From Histoplasma ohiense (Eukaryota > Ascomycota > Eurotiomycetes > Onygenales > Ajellomycetaceae), in contig JAEVHH010000004.1 of the NCBI GenBank assembly GCA_017607445.1, positions 1,612,001 through 1,676,000 on the forward strand: DNA of 64,000 nt, in the 5' to 3' direction. Below are positions 14,144-26,244 of the stretch, piece after piece (position 1 is the first letter of the stretch; every line of letters begins with the position of its first letter). The notes below the pieces were generated by a model. It ran no database searches, had not been told where the DNA came from, and saw only the letters and a program-made list of their open reading frames with translations. The translations under genes were made by a program, and so were the position numbers.

Positions 14144-14392
14144 CCTAAAAAACGGAGAAGTGGAAATATGAAAAACGAACGAATTAGCGATCTGGAAGTA
14201 GCTCGGAGGTGGATATTATTGGATCGTCGTAGTGCAAGTGTCTGTAAAACGAAACTGATGGATATTGGATGGTGTAAGTGAGATGTTGCGTCACCCCTAC
14301 GCTAGTGTAGGTCATCTGACCCAAATAATTTCTTGGTAAAAAATGGTTAGAATGGTGCTCTTTACCTCCCAGCTAGGTCGAATTTCCATTTT

Positions 14393-14671
14393 ATGGATAG
14401 CCTTTTCGGGTTTATGACTCCAAGAGGTTGGCAAGACACAGAAGACCGTCAGGAACTAGAGATAGCGTTTTATGATCGGGTTCTGGCTAATCTTGCTGCG
14501 CAGGGATTTGAAGAAATAACAAAAGAGCAACCGGAGTCACAAAAGGCGATTGGAATGTTATTGTATGGTGTAGAGCGACTTCTCAAGTTCAAAGACGAAC
14601 GAGCTGAGCACTATCTAGATGGATATCTTCGAAGTTTATCTTTCATGAATGGATTCTTGTTGTCGTATTAG
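14393..14671 (+). CDS. Hypothetical 92-aa protein
   Basis: An uninterrupted 92-codon frame from an ATG. The composition is mixed, helix-prone and charged, not low-complexity: acidic near residues 15-25, hydrophobic near the end. I recognise no family. It lies 249 bp from the divergent HNH gene, so the two may share a promoter. It could be a genuine small orphan or a remnant of a longer gene. The following 300 bases offer no clear continuation. Confidence 0.35.
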   Translation: MDSLFGFMTPRGWQDTEDRQELEIAFYDRVLANLAAQGFEEITKEQPESQKAIGMLLYGVERLLKFKDERAEHYLDGYLRSLSFMNGFLLSY

Positions 14672-14987
14672 ATCAGTCCTTGACGGGGCCTTGGTGCGTT
14701 GAAGCTTCAGAGTATGCTTATCCGAAAGTTTACAGTATTAAGAGCCATTCAGAAAAGTAACGAGGAATGCCCGTGCCGATCTTGCACAAAATCTAGTTGC
14801 TGAGGTTTCGATGTGGTAGTATGTGCTTAATTTTCTACTTCTGCAGATATGGCGAAACGAACACTCAGGGAGCATCATCGCAAAGTTGTAACTAAACAAG
14901 CGAGGGGTGTTAGAGTAGAGGAGATTCCCAAGGATTTGCAAAACTAAGACTCTTCCTCGGCAACATCTACCAGCGGCATAACCTTGC

Positions 14988-15700
14988 CTACATGCTCTTC
15001 TGTATAGTGCGGTGAGTCCCGAAACACTTTGTGATTTCCCAGAGTTTATAGGGGCACAGACATTATTCCCTTTGCACTCAACAACCCCCATTTCATTGAC
15101 ATGGAAGCTCCATCCGGTGATGACAGGTTCACTCGTCTCAATATTTTGTTCGGAGATGAGGCGAAGAGAAACACTGATGATGCCACGCCCACTAGGATGT
15201 GTGAACTCGATGAAATCTTCTCTGTCGGAAGGGTTCCGAATGATTGAAATTCATTCTCTAAACCGGGAGCTTCGAAAAACTCAGCGAGGTCGAAAGCGAA
15301 AGCTGGATCGGGCTGAGTTGCCTCGTCACTGGCATCATACTCAAATGCCTGGAACAGTCCATTTTGATTGAGAAACCACGAGTTGAGTGTAATCTTGTCA
15401 ATGTCAACGCTCGAAAGCGCCTTGGGGACGCAGATAATCAGATTCGCACGATTGAAGCTTGTGAAATATCATAGTTCCGTCTTCGAGAGTGTCGTGACGA
15501 TGGAGCAGCCCGGCTCCTAGCTTGGTATGCATGCTGTGCCTGACCAATATGTCCACGATCGCTTTCAAGGTCGCCTTGTCCACCTCCTTCTCCTGTTCTT
15601 CGAAGGACTTGATTTCATTGAATGAGAGGGCATTGGAGATGGTTCTCTCCACTGCAACCGCCGTTTTATTAACAGGTCTGTTTATTATTGGTGATAGCAA
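14988..15700 (-). pseudogene. Frame-disrupted remnant of a fungal hypothetical protein
   Basis: Conserved-looking protein sequence continues across the minus strand in three successive frames. An N-terminal part (from about 15700) includes HTKLGAGLLHRHD. After a shift near 15456-15478 a second frame reads LIICVPKALSSVDIDKITLNS. Near 15240-15252 a third frame reads SDREDFIEFTHPSGRGIIS through VITGWSFHVNEMGVVECKG. Near 15055-15075 a final frame reads CLCPYKLWEITKCFGTH and stops at 14988-14990. The gaps between frames are too short for introns, so at least three frameshifting changes are implied. No ATG is found at the 5' end. The family is one of the uncharacterised fungal proteins with a terminal Cys/His cluster. 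I cannot name it. Confidence 0.65.
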
Positions 15701-17160
15701 TTAGTGCTACCAGGACGGCGGTAAATCTAGTTGATGTGATACACATCGACTAGGATAGGGCAGAGAGATGATCGAGTGATGTTGAGCAGAATATGCGATG
15801 CCTTTTTGTGATGAAGAGATATGAGAAATACCTCAACAAGCGGGGATGATCAGTTTGTTTCCGATGAAATTTGCGCTGGGTAGCTAGCCTAGGCCAGGAG
15901 AGAAAAGAGAAAAGCAAAATGGACGGAGTGTCAGTATTGCTCAGTCCTGCGGCGGCTGCGGCACGAATGGATGTTCGTTCGATTAATGGGCTTTAGCACA
16001 CGTGACGCCAAGACTGCCCGCGGTGAGCGGAAGGCTTAAAACGGCGTCAAGGGCGGCCGTTTCTGGCCTCCCATTCACCATGTCATTGATCTCAGTGTGA
16101 TCGACTAGATATCCTAAATAAAGTTGAATATAACTCAAAATTGCACGCCCCAATTTTAGGACTTTGAATGCTGTTATTGATTGAGAGTTTGAACCAGATC
16201 AAATGTTTTTCCAGCTGGAAATTTTACTTACACTCACAGTGAACCCTCCAGCTCAGAAATTTTGAACCCGACCCGAAAGGGTCTACCGACATGCATCTAT
16301 CTCCCTAGACCCAGTGGTTGGACTATGTTACCAGGCAGGCTAAATTAATTGCCCCGCTGATCTCAACGTGTCCCTCGAGATATAAGCCTCGGGCTCTGAG
16401 CTATCGGGGTGCAAATTTCCTGGATTCCCATTTTCTTTGTCTCATGGCATTTCCAATTTAGCTTTGGTGTGTTCACGAGAGTTTGACGTCTTGTTTTATT
16501 TTTTAACTTCATATCTAATGACTGTCTGTCCGTTGATCTAGGCATGCATCATGGAATAATAGTTTTGGGCCTTGGCTTTGCAGGAAAAATAAAATTCCCT
16601 TTCGAGACCAGAGGAAAGGGATGAGGAGGGAGGCAAAAAGAGGGGAATGAGGAGAAAGTCAGTTGTACATGTACTGTACATGTACATGTACATATATAGA
16701 TGTAGAGAGGACCCCTTTTATGTGAGTCCTGGTTTCTTCTAGAAGCTTTGTAAGGTCCTGAGAGAAAACTGAGACTAATTTAGACAAGGGTGTGGTTGTC
16801 CTGGTGCTTACCTTGCAGACATCTTCCCCCCAGACTTACGAAAGAAATCCTCTAGCCACGTTTCCCGTCGAGTAGTCCCAACTCGTGAGTCGAATTACAC
16901 AAATTTGCCTGATTCTTCGAACCCCGATAAACGAGAATTACCCACAGGGTCACAAAGTGTAGGTATAGATAACCCTAAGTTCGAAAAGAAGAAGAAGAAG
17001 AAGAAGAAGAAGAAGAAGGAGTCAAATTCCAAGAGCAGGAAAGGGTATCCAATCCTTGAGAGCACAGAATAGAAAAGTGCCAATAACCCTCTGAACAAGA
17101 GATCGACACAGGGAAAAGAACGGATAATTTTATTTTGAAAAACGCGGAAAAATAACAAGG
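15701..17160. other. Intergenic, repeats only
   Basis: Upstream region of the GST-like gene. It holds an overlapping TGTACATG palindromic run (about 16664-16692) and a purine (GAA)n tract (about 16986-17018). No gene is supported. Confidence 0.5.
16986..17018. repeat. (GAA)n trinucleotide tract
   Basis: About 11 units of GAA/AAG, 140 bp upstream of the GST-like start codon. Polypurine tracts of this type are common promoter elements and length-variable. Confidence 0.9.
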
Positions 17161-18824
17161 ATGGCAATACCGAAACCAGTGGTGTTCCACTACGAGATCT
17201 CGCCGTATGGAAGACGGATAACGTGGTAAGTGAGGGTCCGCCCCAAAGTGTCGACCAGATAGCCCGTTCGCATAATTCCCCATCCTGTATGAAAATTGAA
17301 GTTGTTGGCGTCGTGATTGTCTACATATACGCATATATCTACTCCCATGTTTTGTGAACATTTTGCTGATTCTGTTCTCCTTCTGCGTCTTACATTTCGC
17401 TTCGGGTGAAGGTATCTTGCGCTCCGAGGTATTGAATATGATCAATGTGTAAGCACACTTTTCTCTGAACAAGGACGAAAATAATGTTGACGAGGAGAGA
17501 GGAAGGTCGTGGAGCGCATGCTCCCGCCAGGAATCCCCCTGAAAGAAAAGTAAAAGAAAACAGGGAGAGGGGAACGAAAAATAACAGCAGTTCTTTCGCT
17601 AATATTTGTATTGGGCCGTTTTTTTTTTTTCTTTCGCGGCGCGAAGTTACAACCGATCATCATGCCCAGACCGGACCTCCATGCACTAGGCGTCCAATAT
17701 CGCCGTGTCCCGGTTATGTGCGTCGGTAAAGACATATACTGCGATTCACGACTGATCCTACGGAAACTGGAGGAGCTGTATCCAGAGGGTGAGAGGCTCG
17801 GTGCGGCTGATCCGGACGGACAGGCTATCGAACGGATGCTGGAGAACTGGACCATTGACGGAGGTGTTTTCGCCCGCGCCTGCCAGTTAGTCCCACCGGC
17901 CGTGATACTGGCTGCCCATCCCAACTTCATTCGGGATCGGGAGGACGCTAGTGGCCTGAGCTTCAGGAAGGCGGATCTTGAAAAGAATCGTCCGGATGGG
18001 ATGGCTCATATCAAGCAGGCTTTTGAATTTCTCGAGACGACGCTACTGGCCGATGGGAGAGAGTGGTTGCGTAAGACAGAGAAACCTTCGCTGGCTGATA
18101 TTCATGGTACGTCCAAAAACAAATAATATCGCGAATATGCCATTAAATACAGAACGGAAAACCACAAGCATCCTCATCCCTTTACGAGAACCCCTTAGGC
18201 ATGCATGTCACAAGAATTGGGTAGCTGACAGTAGATTCTGCGTGACCATCTGAAGTTGTTTGGGCTCTCGACTGGGTTGATGGGCTAGATGGTGCACTTG
18301 ACCGCGATATTTTCACAGAAGCCCGCTTTCCCAAGGTTTTCGCTTGGATGGCTCGATTCAGGAAGACAGCGGCGGAAGCTGCATCTGCACTAACCAACAA
18401 GCCGCAAACCCTTTCGGGTGAACAAGTGTTGGAATCTGTGATCGCTGCAGATTTTGTGGAACCGGAAGCGATTGTTGATAAATATGATGCGCTGAAGTTC
18501 CAAAAGGGGCAAGATGTTGTGGTGTGGCCCACTGATAATTGCTATAACTATAAAGATAGCGGTGAATTAGTGGCGCTCACGACTCAGGAGGTAGTCCTGC
18601 AGCGGAAGACCTTGGACGGCCGGACCGAGGTTCGAATTCATTTTCCACGAACCAACTTTCGAATTGTTTTGAAACAAGACTATGAGAAGATGGAAGCAGA
18701 AGAAGTGAAAAAAACGGCAAGGGAAAATGAACACGAAGAAGAAAAGGTAGTTCGGTTTGGAAGTATTCTCAAACGGAAAATATGGAGAACTTCCAAACCT
18801 CTGTCCGGGAAGGGCACAGCATGA
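17161..18824 (+). CDS. Glutathione S-transferase-like protein
   Basis: Proposed exons are 17161-17225, 17412-17448, 17647-18106 and 18256-18824, giving 376 aa. The N-terminus (VVFHYEISPYGRRITWYLALRGIEYDQC) is a thioredoxin-fold GST_N domain. The conserved cis-proline motif (RRVPVM, P56) and the Asp-Ser glutathione-binding pair (IYCDSRLIL, about 67-68) are both visible. An all-helical GST_C domain follows, with KPSLADIH near its centre. The last 120 residues, after about 255, form an extra domain ending in a charged helix and a basic tail. This is longer than classical GSTs (about 220 aa) and matches a filamentous-fungal GST-like subfamily with a C-terminal extension. The substrate is unknown. 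Detoxification or redox transfer is inferred from the fold only. Confidence 0.82.
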
Positions 18825-20895
18825 ATGAGTGGGAATTCCGGTATAATTTGACTGAGATGGCTTGATTGACCGCGTCGGTGTCTACGGAGTAGTCCTTTCT
18901 TTTCTTCTATCTCTCTCTCTCTCTCTCTCTTTTCTTCTTTTCTTTTCTTTCCTTTCCTTTTCCTTTCCTTTTCTTTTTTTTTGGATGTTATTTAAGTCGG
19001 GGTGAATAGTGAAATTCCAATATTGACTCCCACATAAGAGACATAAGTCAACACTCCACATCAAATGAAGTTCTGGGAAACAAAATCCCAGGAAAAGTCT
19101 GCGGCAGTGGATACACATGTATTCTCCCTATTCGACCGGGGAACCAAGTGTAAATAAAACAAATAATCATGAAAAAAGAGGAGGTCCCAATGAGCTCCAT
19201 GGGCAATTGGCTGGGCTATCAAAACGATAGGCAGGACCCAGCGGTTCACGACAGGCGCTCTCCATTCATTCGTACAATCCCGGATGCACAAAAGGGGATT
19301 GATGATACCCTCTGATAGGAAGTGGTATATTGTTGACGAGACGATTGGTCACAAGAAATGAGAAAGGGCAAAAACAGGCCCTAGAGGCTCTTCATACCCT
19401 TCATCTGGAGGAACGAGCAATAGAGGTATGTATGTTGTTAACATATCCCTCGCGCCTGGATCGCATCCCCCCTTGAAGGATACATCCTGGAATAAACCAT
19501 TCATCAGGCTGGTACGGTTGGAATGGTGACAGACGGGATATGTACACTGTGCCTTTTCCATTTTAGAGCGGGCCCAGTTCAAAGTCTTCATCTTGAAGGA
19601 TAGAAATATGTTGTACATGCCCTTTTCTTTCTTTCTTTCTTTTTTTTTTTTAAATTGATTAATTTTTTAATTTTAAGTTTTTCAATTATTTTCTTCCACT
19701 GGAGGACTGGTGGCAAGAGCGGTAAGGAACAGCAGAAGAGAGAATCTGGTCGAGGCCCTGGAAACAGACTGTCGACGGGTTTCAGCCAGTTGCCACGAAC
19801 GAGGTCAACAAGATGCATGACTTGTGTTTGTGCCTTGCCGGTGCCAGGACTGTCAAAAGAATGTGGACGGGTGCCAAGGATGTCTGTTGATGTTGGGTTG
19901 CTGGAGGCGTGTGTGCCCAAAGCCACGCATGTCTGCCCAACGACAACCAACATCTTCACCAATCAGCATCTGTGATGGCAGTAATGGCCATTCCCTCGCT
20001 TTTTGCCTCTCCCGAGAAGATGATTTCAATGATGAATTCTTAACTCGGCTCTGGGTCCCGACCAAACCCTGATTGCCGGGACAGCTTCTGTTCCAGGTTG
20101 TGTGCTTTCGTTAACTTTTCGTTCCTTTATTTTCCCTAATCCCTGTGTAGCTGGCAGGGAACTTGGAATTTCCATTTTAAGTGTTCCGATTTCCATGGGA
20201 TGGGATGTGGTATGATCGGTTTGATAATTTTTGAGTGGATGAGGACTGCTTACGACACCATGCCTGGAGCAGGCTGAAGGGGAGTGCTAATCAAAAAAAG
20301 ACCAGCCCTGATCACAGATATGGGACATATGCCAGTCGATGGATCGGGGTGAGCAGATACGTTGAAGCAGGCAATGTCTCCACAGTATTGTTTGGCCTGC
20401 ATTCATCGTCGCCGCCCGTTTGGATGCCGCCTGTCCAGTGCAAGTGGAGAGATGCGACGTATAGCTACCCGATAAGGTGAGAAGCCGACGGCATTGAAGA
20501 AAGGCAAGCTTTTATCTTTCAACATAGCTAAGATGTGTAATGCAAAGCAAATGACGGGAGGGTTAAAGTTTTGTCAACTACTTCCTCCAGTAATGATGAT
20601 ATTGGGATACCAGGCACCGGGAGTTCATGGTGGATGGCCATGGGCAGCCAAGGAGCGATGGTAAGCATGCACAATGCCCGCCCATCAACAGCAGCTTGAC
20701 TTGCTGCGTACAGTACATGTCCTGTCCGCACCTAGGGGAACCGGGAAGATACATGTGCAGCAGGCCAGGGACCAGCAGCCCGTCGGTAATCATAGGCCAT
20801 GAGCAGAGAATACAGCGCGTAACGAGTAACGAGAATACGCAGCTGGACGTCGTTCGTGGCACCAAACAAGGCGGTGGAGCGGGTCAGGGCCGGCA
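18825..20895. other. Intergenic, no supported gene
   Basis: It contains a (CT)n/(CTTTT)n pyrimidine stretch near 18900-18985 and T-rich DNA near 19620-19700. No open frame shows family features or splice-linked continuation. Confidence 0.5.
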
Positions 20896-22012
20896 GCAGC
20901 CGCTGATTGGATTGGCCTAGGGCTGCCCCACGGCGCCCCACGGCCCTTTTCGTCGCCATCCGCCCCCCTCCTCTTCCTTCTGCGCCTCTCGCTGTTTTCT
21001 TTCTTTTCCTCCACTCCTCTGCTCTCTCCTTCTCTCACTTCCTCCCTCCTCGCGGTCCATCTGTTTGTCTCATCGTCTTCTCGATTCCCATCAAGCAGCG
21101 CTCACAAGCGCCTCAAGTGGGAGTTTCTGGCTCTTCCATACTCGCCTCGTCTGTCCGTTCCCAACTCGATCGGCTGGGGGCTTGACCGTTGTGTTATCCT
21201 CTCTTGTTCTCTCATTCTCTCATATATATTTATATATTCCTGTATCTTCCCGGCATCCGACATATATTATTGCTGCTCCTGCTCCTGCTGCTGCTGCTGC
21301 TGTGCTGCCATATTGCTCTCTGTTCTGCTCCTGTCTCTTTTTAAGGCCAGAATATTTCCCTTTAGGACCCTCTCTGCCTGCTGTGTTGATCACGATAGCC
21401 TCCTGAATAATACTCCCAGCGTCCCATCAGGTGTCCTCCTTGTTATCAAACGCCCTGTCCTTGAGGTTCTCCCATTACTAAGGTTTATACTGAGGTTCAC
21501 CAGACCTTCCCCTTGGATTTGTTATACCCTGGAGTTCCTACGTGTTTACCCTTCCTGGATAGTTTGTCCCGTGCTTGGTTGGCCTGGTTCCGTCAATTAA
21601 CGACTTTTGAAGAGTGTGCCTTGGCACTGATAAACAAAATAAATATAAAGGTTAAAAAAACAAAGGGTGTTGTGTCTGCACCTACACTTGGATAATAATA
21701 ATAATACTTGTGTCTATCTCTGCTTGTGTGTGCGTGTGTCAGTTCGTCTACCCGGGACCACTCCCTTCCAGGATAAGGACCTTTGCTTGCCTCAACAAAG
21801 GTAATCTAGCCCAGTCTACGGATCACGGATTATCACAGTTTTTCAAAAGCTGTATTCCTTCTTATTTTTCTTTAATCGGTCAATATCAACCTCTTATCTC
21901 ATCGCATATTCATCATCGACTTGTTACCGCCTTCTCTTTAATATTCTCAGCCATCGCCCAGTGGTAGCCTATTTGTTTTCTTTCATCTTTCCTGCCGTGA
22001 ACTCTAGCCAAC
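20896..22012 (+). promoter_or_regulatory. Probable promoter and long pyrimidine-rich leader of rfeG
   Basis: Two adjacent ATTGG (reverse CCAAT) boxes lie at about 20903-20913. About 1.1 kb of CT-rich DNA follows, including a (CTG)n run near 21285-21303, up to the rfeG start codon. The open frames in it are composition artefacts. The arrangement suggests a distant transcription start and a long leader, possibly spliced and with upstream ORFs. This is inference without transcript data. Confidence 0.4.
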
Positions 22013-23075
22013 ATGTCGCGCCCTCATGATCCCCCAGAGCGGCAAAACGAATATTTTATTGAAAAGAATGGCATTGCTCGCGAGGTTATTCAGGCTGATA
22101 TCTGTCGCTATCTTGGAAATCGGGCTCTTGTGAAGCCTGGCGTCCATCAGGTCCGAATTCCTTTTTTTTTCGTCTCTCCTAGAAATGCTCTCGATTTATT
22201 TGTCCGCGATTGCGGATGAGATAGAGCCTTTGGTCAGTATTTTAATGCTAACTAGATCGTATAGGGCCGTCAGGGTTACTACATTCGTGCTTATCGCAAT
22301 TTGACACCAGTATGTATCACCTTCGCTCACCAAGTTCCCAAAATGCCCAGTGTATTCACACGTAACTTCGTGCTGCGGGACTGCAGCTAGACAGGAGTGT
22401 TCCTTCTAACGGCGTTGGAGCTAACCATTTTTGTTTGGTTGACAGGAGATGATTGCCGATCTGAAAGCAGATTCGGCGCGGTGGGAAGTTGAAATGGCGA
22501 TGAGAAGAGATCAAGGGTATCCTGTACAAGGTAGCCACAATCATGACCCAAGGATATCTCCAGACCCTAACAGGAATTCAGCACCATACGATACCTCTGC
22601 TACCCATGAAAGCCGGCAGCAAACAGGACCTACGACTTATCCCCCAGCTACTGGCCAGCCATATGATACCTATCCGCCAGCAGCGCATCCTCCATATAGC
22701 TCATCTCAACCTCCACCTTATCCGCCAGCATATTCCCAGCCAACAACTTATGGAACAATTCCTTCTACATACGCTCCTGCTGGGGGGCCATACCCGGCTC
22801 ACTCACAGCCACCACCAGTGAGCAGCCCTGAATATACATATGAGGGTACTACTCAGTATCCTCCATATAATAATGACCCAAGAGCAAACCCAAGGTATCC
22901 AGGACCTAGCTACGAGAATGAGAGCGAGTATCCCCCCGCCGTTACCTCTAGTATAGGTTATCCTCCCACAACAATCCCTGACCACCGGGCTCCAATGGTA
23001 GATGGACGATACCCCCCGGATTCATCCTACCGCTCCTCAGGACCACCACCATCTAGGGACCGAAGGACTCGTTGA
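22013..23075 (+). CDS. RfeG-like putative transcription factor
   Basis: Proposed exons are 22013-22150, 22265-22309 and 22446-23075, giving 270 aa. The N-terminal 85 residues are the conserved part: EYFIEKNGIAREVIQADICRYL, then GRQGYYIRAYRNLTP and EMIADLKADSARWEVEM. This is the module of the protein annotated as transcription factor RfeG in Aspergillus and Ajellomyces genomes. The remaining 180 residues are low-complexity, rich in Pro, Tyr, Ser and Gln with YPPA-like repeats, as in relatives. No classical DNA-binding domain is visible, so the transcription-factor label rests on the family annotation. The first donor (GTCCGA) is non-consensus, but the joins keep the conserved block intact. Confidence 0.8.
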
Positions 23076-24306
23076 TTTTAAGTTCCAGTGATAACTCTAT
23101 TTTTGTCAGTAAATCTGGGATTATTTGCATTTTACACCTTTAGTGACGGAAAGAAAGCCAGCAAGATCACAATTCAATTCCATGGCGCCAATATTTACAT
23201 TGACCGACGATGGGGAACCTTATTTCTGACTACTTCACACCTAATAATGACGCCCACTTTGGCTTTGCATTTTGCTAGCTAGACTCTTCAAATGCCTTAA
23301 GATACCCGTATGGGAGTAAACAAATGTCCACTTATATGCCGAGGATGAAGCCAATTCCATGGAATCTCGGGAAATTATGGGCTTCAATGCAACCCGCATT
23401 GCTTTGTATGTCTGTCGATCCCTTGGAATTTGTCAGTCATGGGCACTCTATGCGCAAGGCAGTTATTTAACTTTTTTTTTTGTTTATTTTTGACTTTCTT
23501 TTTCCTTACCTTGCTTTGCTATCAGCCATCGGCCCGGATCATACATGCATACCTGGACCAAACTCACGAGCTTAACAAATGGAAACGGGATTCGTTGTTG
23601 TTTATTTACGCTGGTTTTATGCTGAGGAAAAGGTTGCTTTGCCATTGAATCATATTTTAAATACCTGTTGCCTCTCATTGTCATGATTCTCAGAAGGCTT
23701 GGCACCTTTCAAATTCTGCATTGAACTCCTCCACCAACATATGATGCAGGCCTTTTGTCATATTTCTTACGGTGATGATACCGATACCACTTGAGTCCTC
23801 TCCTCCTTTGTCACAAAAAATGCCTCCTACCTCTTACAACTATCTTGGAAATCGTCAGGTGCCTATTTAGGATTTTGCATCGAACCAGGAGCGTTTTTTT
23901 TTTTTTTTTTTTTGGTTGAATTTACTCTTCCTGTCTTATCAAATCTTTTGTTTCTCCAATAAAAGGCGTGGTGGTGTGTGGTAATTGATTTCCACGGTCG
24001 GTCCCATGTAGATAGTTGCATCGGAGAGGCGTTTTGCTTTGCGTCAAGTCCCAGATTGGCCATCATAATTACAAAGTCATGATCCCCTTCTCACTAAATC
24101 TCCATAGATTTATGAGCACCTTTTTTTCGGGTGTTGTGGTTTTGGAGGCAACATTGTTGCTGGCAGGGCGCTTGTAGTGTCAGCCTGTTGTTCCCCATCT
24201 ATATCCAATTTGCCATATATAACCTTGATCACAGCTATCTATCTTATCTCATTGTAGAGGAGGTACACACCAATGGAATTTCAGAGCTGAGGGGATGAGT
24301 TCATTT

Positions 24307-24347
<41 letters not shown>

Positions 24348-25369
24348 TGAAAACAGTTCCAATGATATTGTAGGCTGATGCGATGGGGGCTTAAGTTGGC
24401 AGTCTTATATAGGCTATTTTCATTTCATGAGGCGATACTTTTCGCATCTGGTTTCCGACAATTCGTCTTTCGTCCTCGTTGCATAAACAATGAAGACGGG
24501 CTTTGCTGTCCGCTTGAGCACCGTGCAGCGTCCCGATCCGCCATCTATGGGTATGTATCTACGGTACCTCTCTCCCTTCGTTCATATACCACTAACGCGG
24601 TCCCGACGCGAACTTGTACCGATATAGACGATGCTTTTTATATGTACCTAAGACGGGACTCTGTAACGTTCTCCTCAACACATCCTCATACGATCCAAGT
24701 CCTTTATTTGTCTTCCTTGGGCGTTGATTCCAAATTGTTTCCCATTATTTCGCCCACAGTCACCATCTGATAACAGTGGGATTTGACGCTCCCAGCATTG
24801 GAAGATAGCGGTGGTGAGATGCAGGATTTCTGGTTTCCACGCTGGGTAGTTTTAACATGTATCCCACAGAACCTGTCCTTGGCGAACAAAGCACTACATG
24901 TGTACGTAAGTAGTCGGAGTCCGGACAATTCTGGGAAGAACGGAAAAAAATATTGCATCATGAGATAAGGAGGGTCAACAAGAGGACTTGGAAATAGCGT
25001 TGTAATTTTTTATTTCTTTTTTTCTTTTTGTGGTTTCGAGAAATATTATATTTACAGTGTCTTGAGTTGACAATCAACCCGCTCCCAAATTCCCTTGTCC
25101 AAACACTTATCCTTCCGCTTTAGCGTTGAGTTTTTTTTTTTTTTCGTTTGGCCCTAAAGCACCATCAGATATCAAGTCAATGGAGGTGGTGACAAGTTGC
25201 TGTTTTTCGTCTGCCCGCGATCCTCCCGCCCCCCTCCGCTCCTCTTACCAACTGGTAGCCCCTCAGGACGTACACTGACTGCCCTTAACACACACACACA
25301 CACACGCGCGCGCGCGCATATATATTCACCGTTCCTCAACTTGTTGTTTATGCAAATTCGGGAAGTTGG
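23076..25369. other. Intergenic, no supported gene
   Basis: About 2.3 kb between the rfeG 3' end and the nuo9.5 3' end. It contains poly-T runs (about 23894-23912), a 34-nt A tract (24309-24342) and a short (CA)n(CG)n run near 25290-25317. I see no gene. Confidence 0.5.
24309..24342. repeat. A34 homopolymer
   Basis: An uninterrupted run of 34 A. No transposon body or target duplication is evident beside it. It could be a retroposed poly(A) tail or slippage expansion. Confidence 0.9.
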
Positions 25370-25878
25370 TTACTCATCGTCATAGCCTTTCGGAATCCGT
25401 CTTGGGCCGGGAGGAACTGAAAATTGACCGCAACGAGAAAGGGAAGAAAGTATAGTTAGCCATTTGTTTCAGAGCAGCAGGTGATATATATATAAGCCAA
25501 AAAAATCTCGGTTTGCCGAAAAAGAAAAACTCATGAAAACTTCTCGCTTTTCAACCTAGATATAAGAAGAAATAGAGTGGGAAATATAGAGAGGGAATGA
25601 GGTAGCAAAAGGGGGGAAAGAAGAGCAATTGAAATCCCAGCATCAAATACAGAAAAAAAAAAAAAGGTGGTAATGGATAGCGATAAAAACGTACTTGGAT
25701 AAGTCAATGGAATCGGGGGGGGGTCCACATCGCCCAAATACCGTCGGATGGGCGGCAGGGCCACAAGGGCCACAGGGCCTAGCGAACCGATGATAACGCT
25801 GAAGAAGATAGCAGGTTTCTCATGCGCTGCCCATCGCATGTATCGGAATGGCGTCGACCAGAATTGCGGTGCGGACAT
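25370..25878 (-). CDS. nuo9.5: NADH:ubiquinone oxidoreductase 9.5-kDa subunit
   Basis: Proposed exons on the minus strand are 25878-25695 and 25416-25370, giving 76 aa. The sequence begins MSAPQFWSTPFRYMRWAAHEKP, has a single membrane helix (about residues 24-44, IFFSVIIGSLGPVALVALPP), then IRRYLGD and a C-terminus PPGPRRIPKGYDDE. This is the full-length layout of the Neurospora complex I 9.5-kDa subunit, a small accessory subunit of the mitochondrial inner-membrane arm. Length, tryptophan/arginine pattern and the GYDD end all agree. The upstream in-frame extension is not needed. It is transcribed divergently from wbp1, with 366 bp between start codons. Confidence 0.9.
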
Positions 25879-26244
25879 TGTGGAGGGTGAGCTTGGAGGG
25901 CCAATGGCCGATGATCCCTGGAGAGGTTCAACGGGGATTTTATTTTGAGACAAGGGACGAATAAGCTCTAGGTTGGAATTGTGGAAAGGAAGCAATAAAG
26001 ATGAGTGGGAGAGTATGAGAAGGTTAGGCTGAGGTGTGATGGTTGAAGGTTCAAGCTGATTTGAAGTCTTGGCGTCTCTCGGACACCACGTTGCTAGTAA
26101 TTTATTGCCGACATCAGCAAAACATCGTCATGAGGAGTTGAGTAGTCCACTTTGCGTTCAAGCCATACGTGCCAACACCTCCTCTGTTAATCTTCTCTTT
26201 TTCCTTTTGTCCGCCTCCCCGCGCGGACGGGCCCTATTTTGACA
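25879..26244. promoter_or_regulatory. Divergent promoter nuo9.5/wbp1
   Basis: A 366-bp gap separates the two start codons and must hold both promoters. No specific operator was recognised. Confidence 0.6.

Noticed and set aside
15012..15371. 119-codon plus-strand frame
   Set aside because: It is the antisense shadow of the minus-strand pseudogene, whose protein-like sequence is far more convincing.
20627..21600. Several plus-strand frames before rfeG
   Set aside because: Low-complexity Ser/Leu/Pro peptides in a pyrimidine-rich leader, with overlapping frames and no family features.
24309..24342. A34 tract as the tail of a LINE/SINE insertion
   Set aside because: No element body or flanking duplication could be found.
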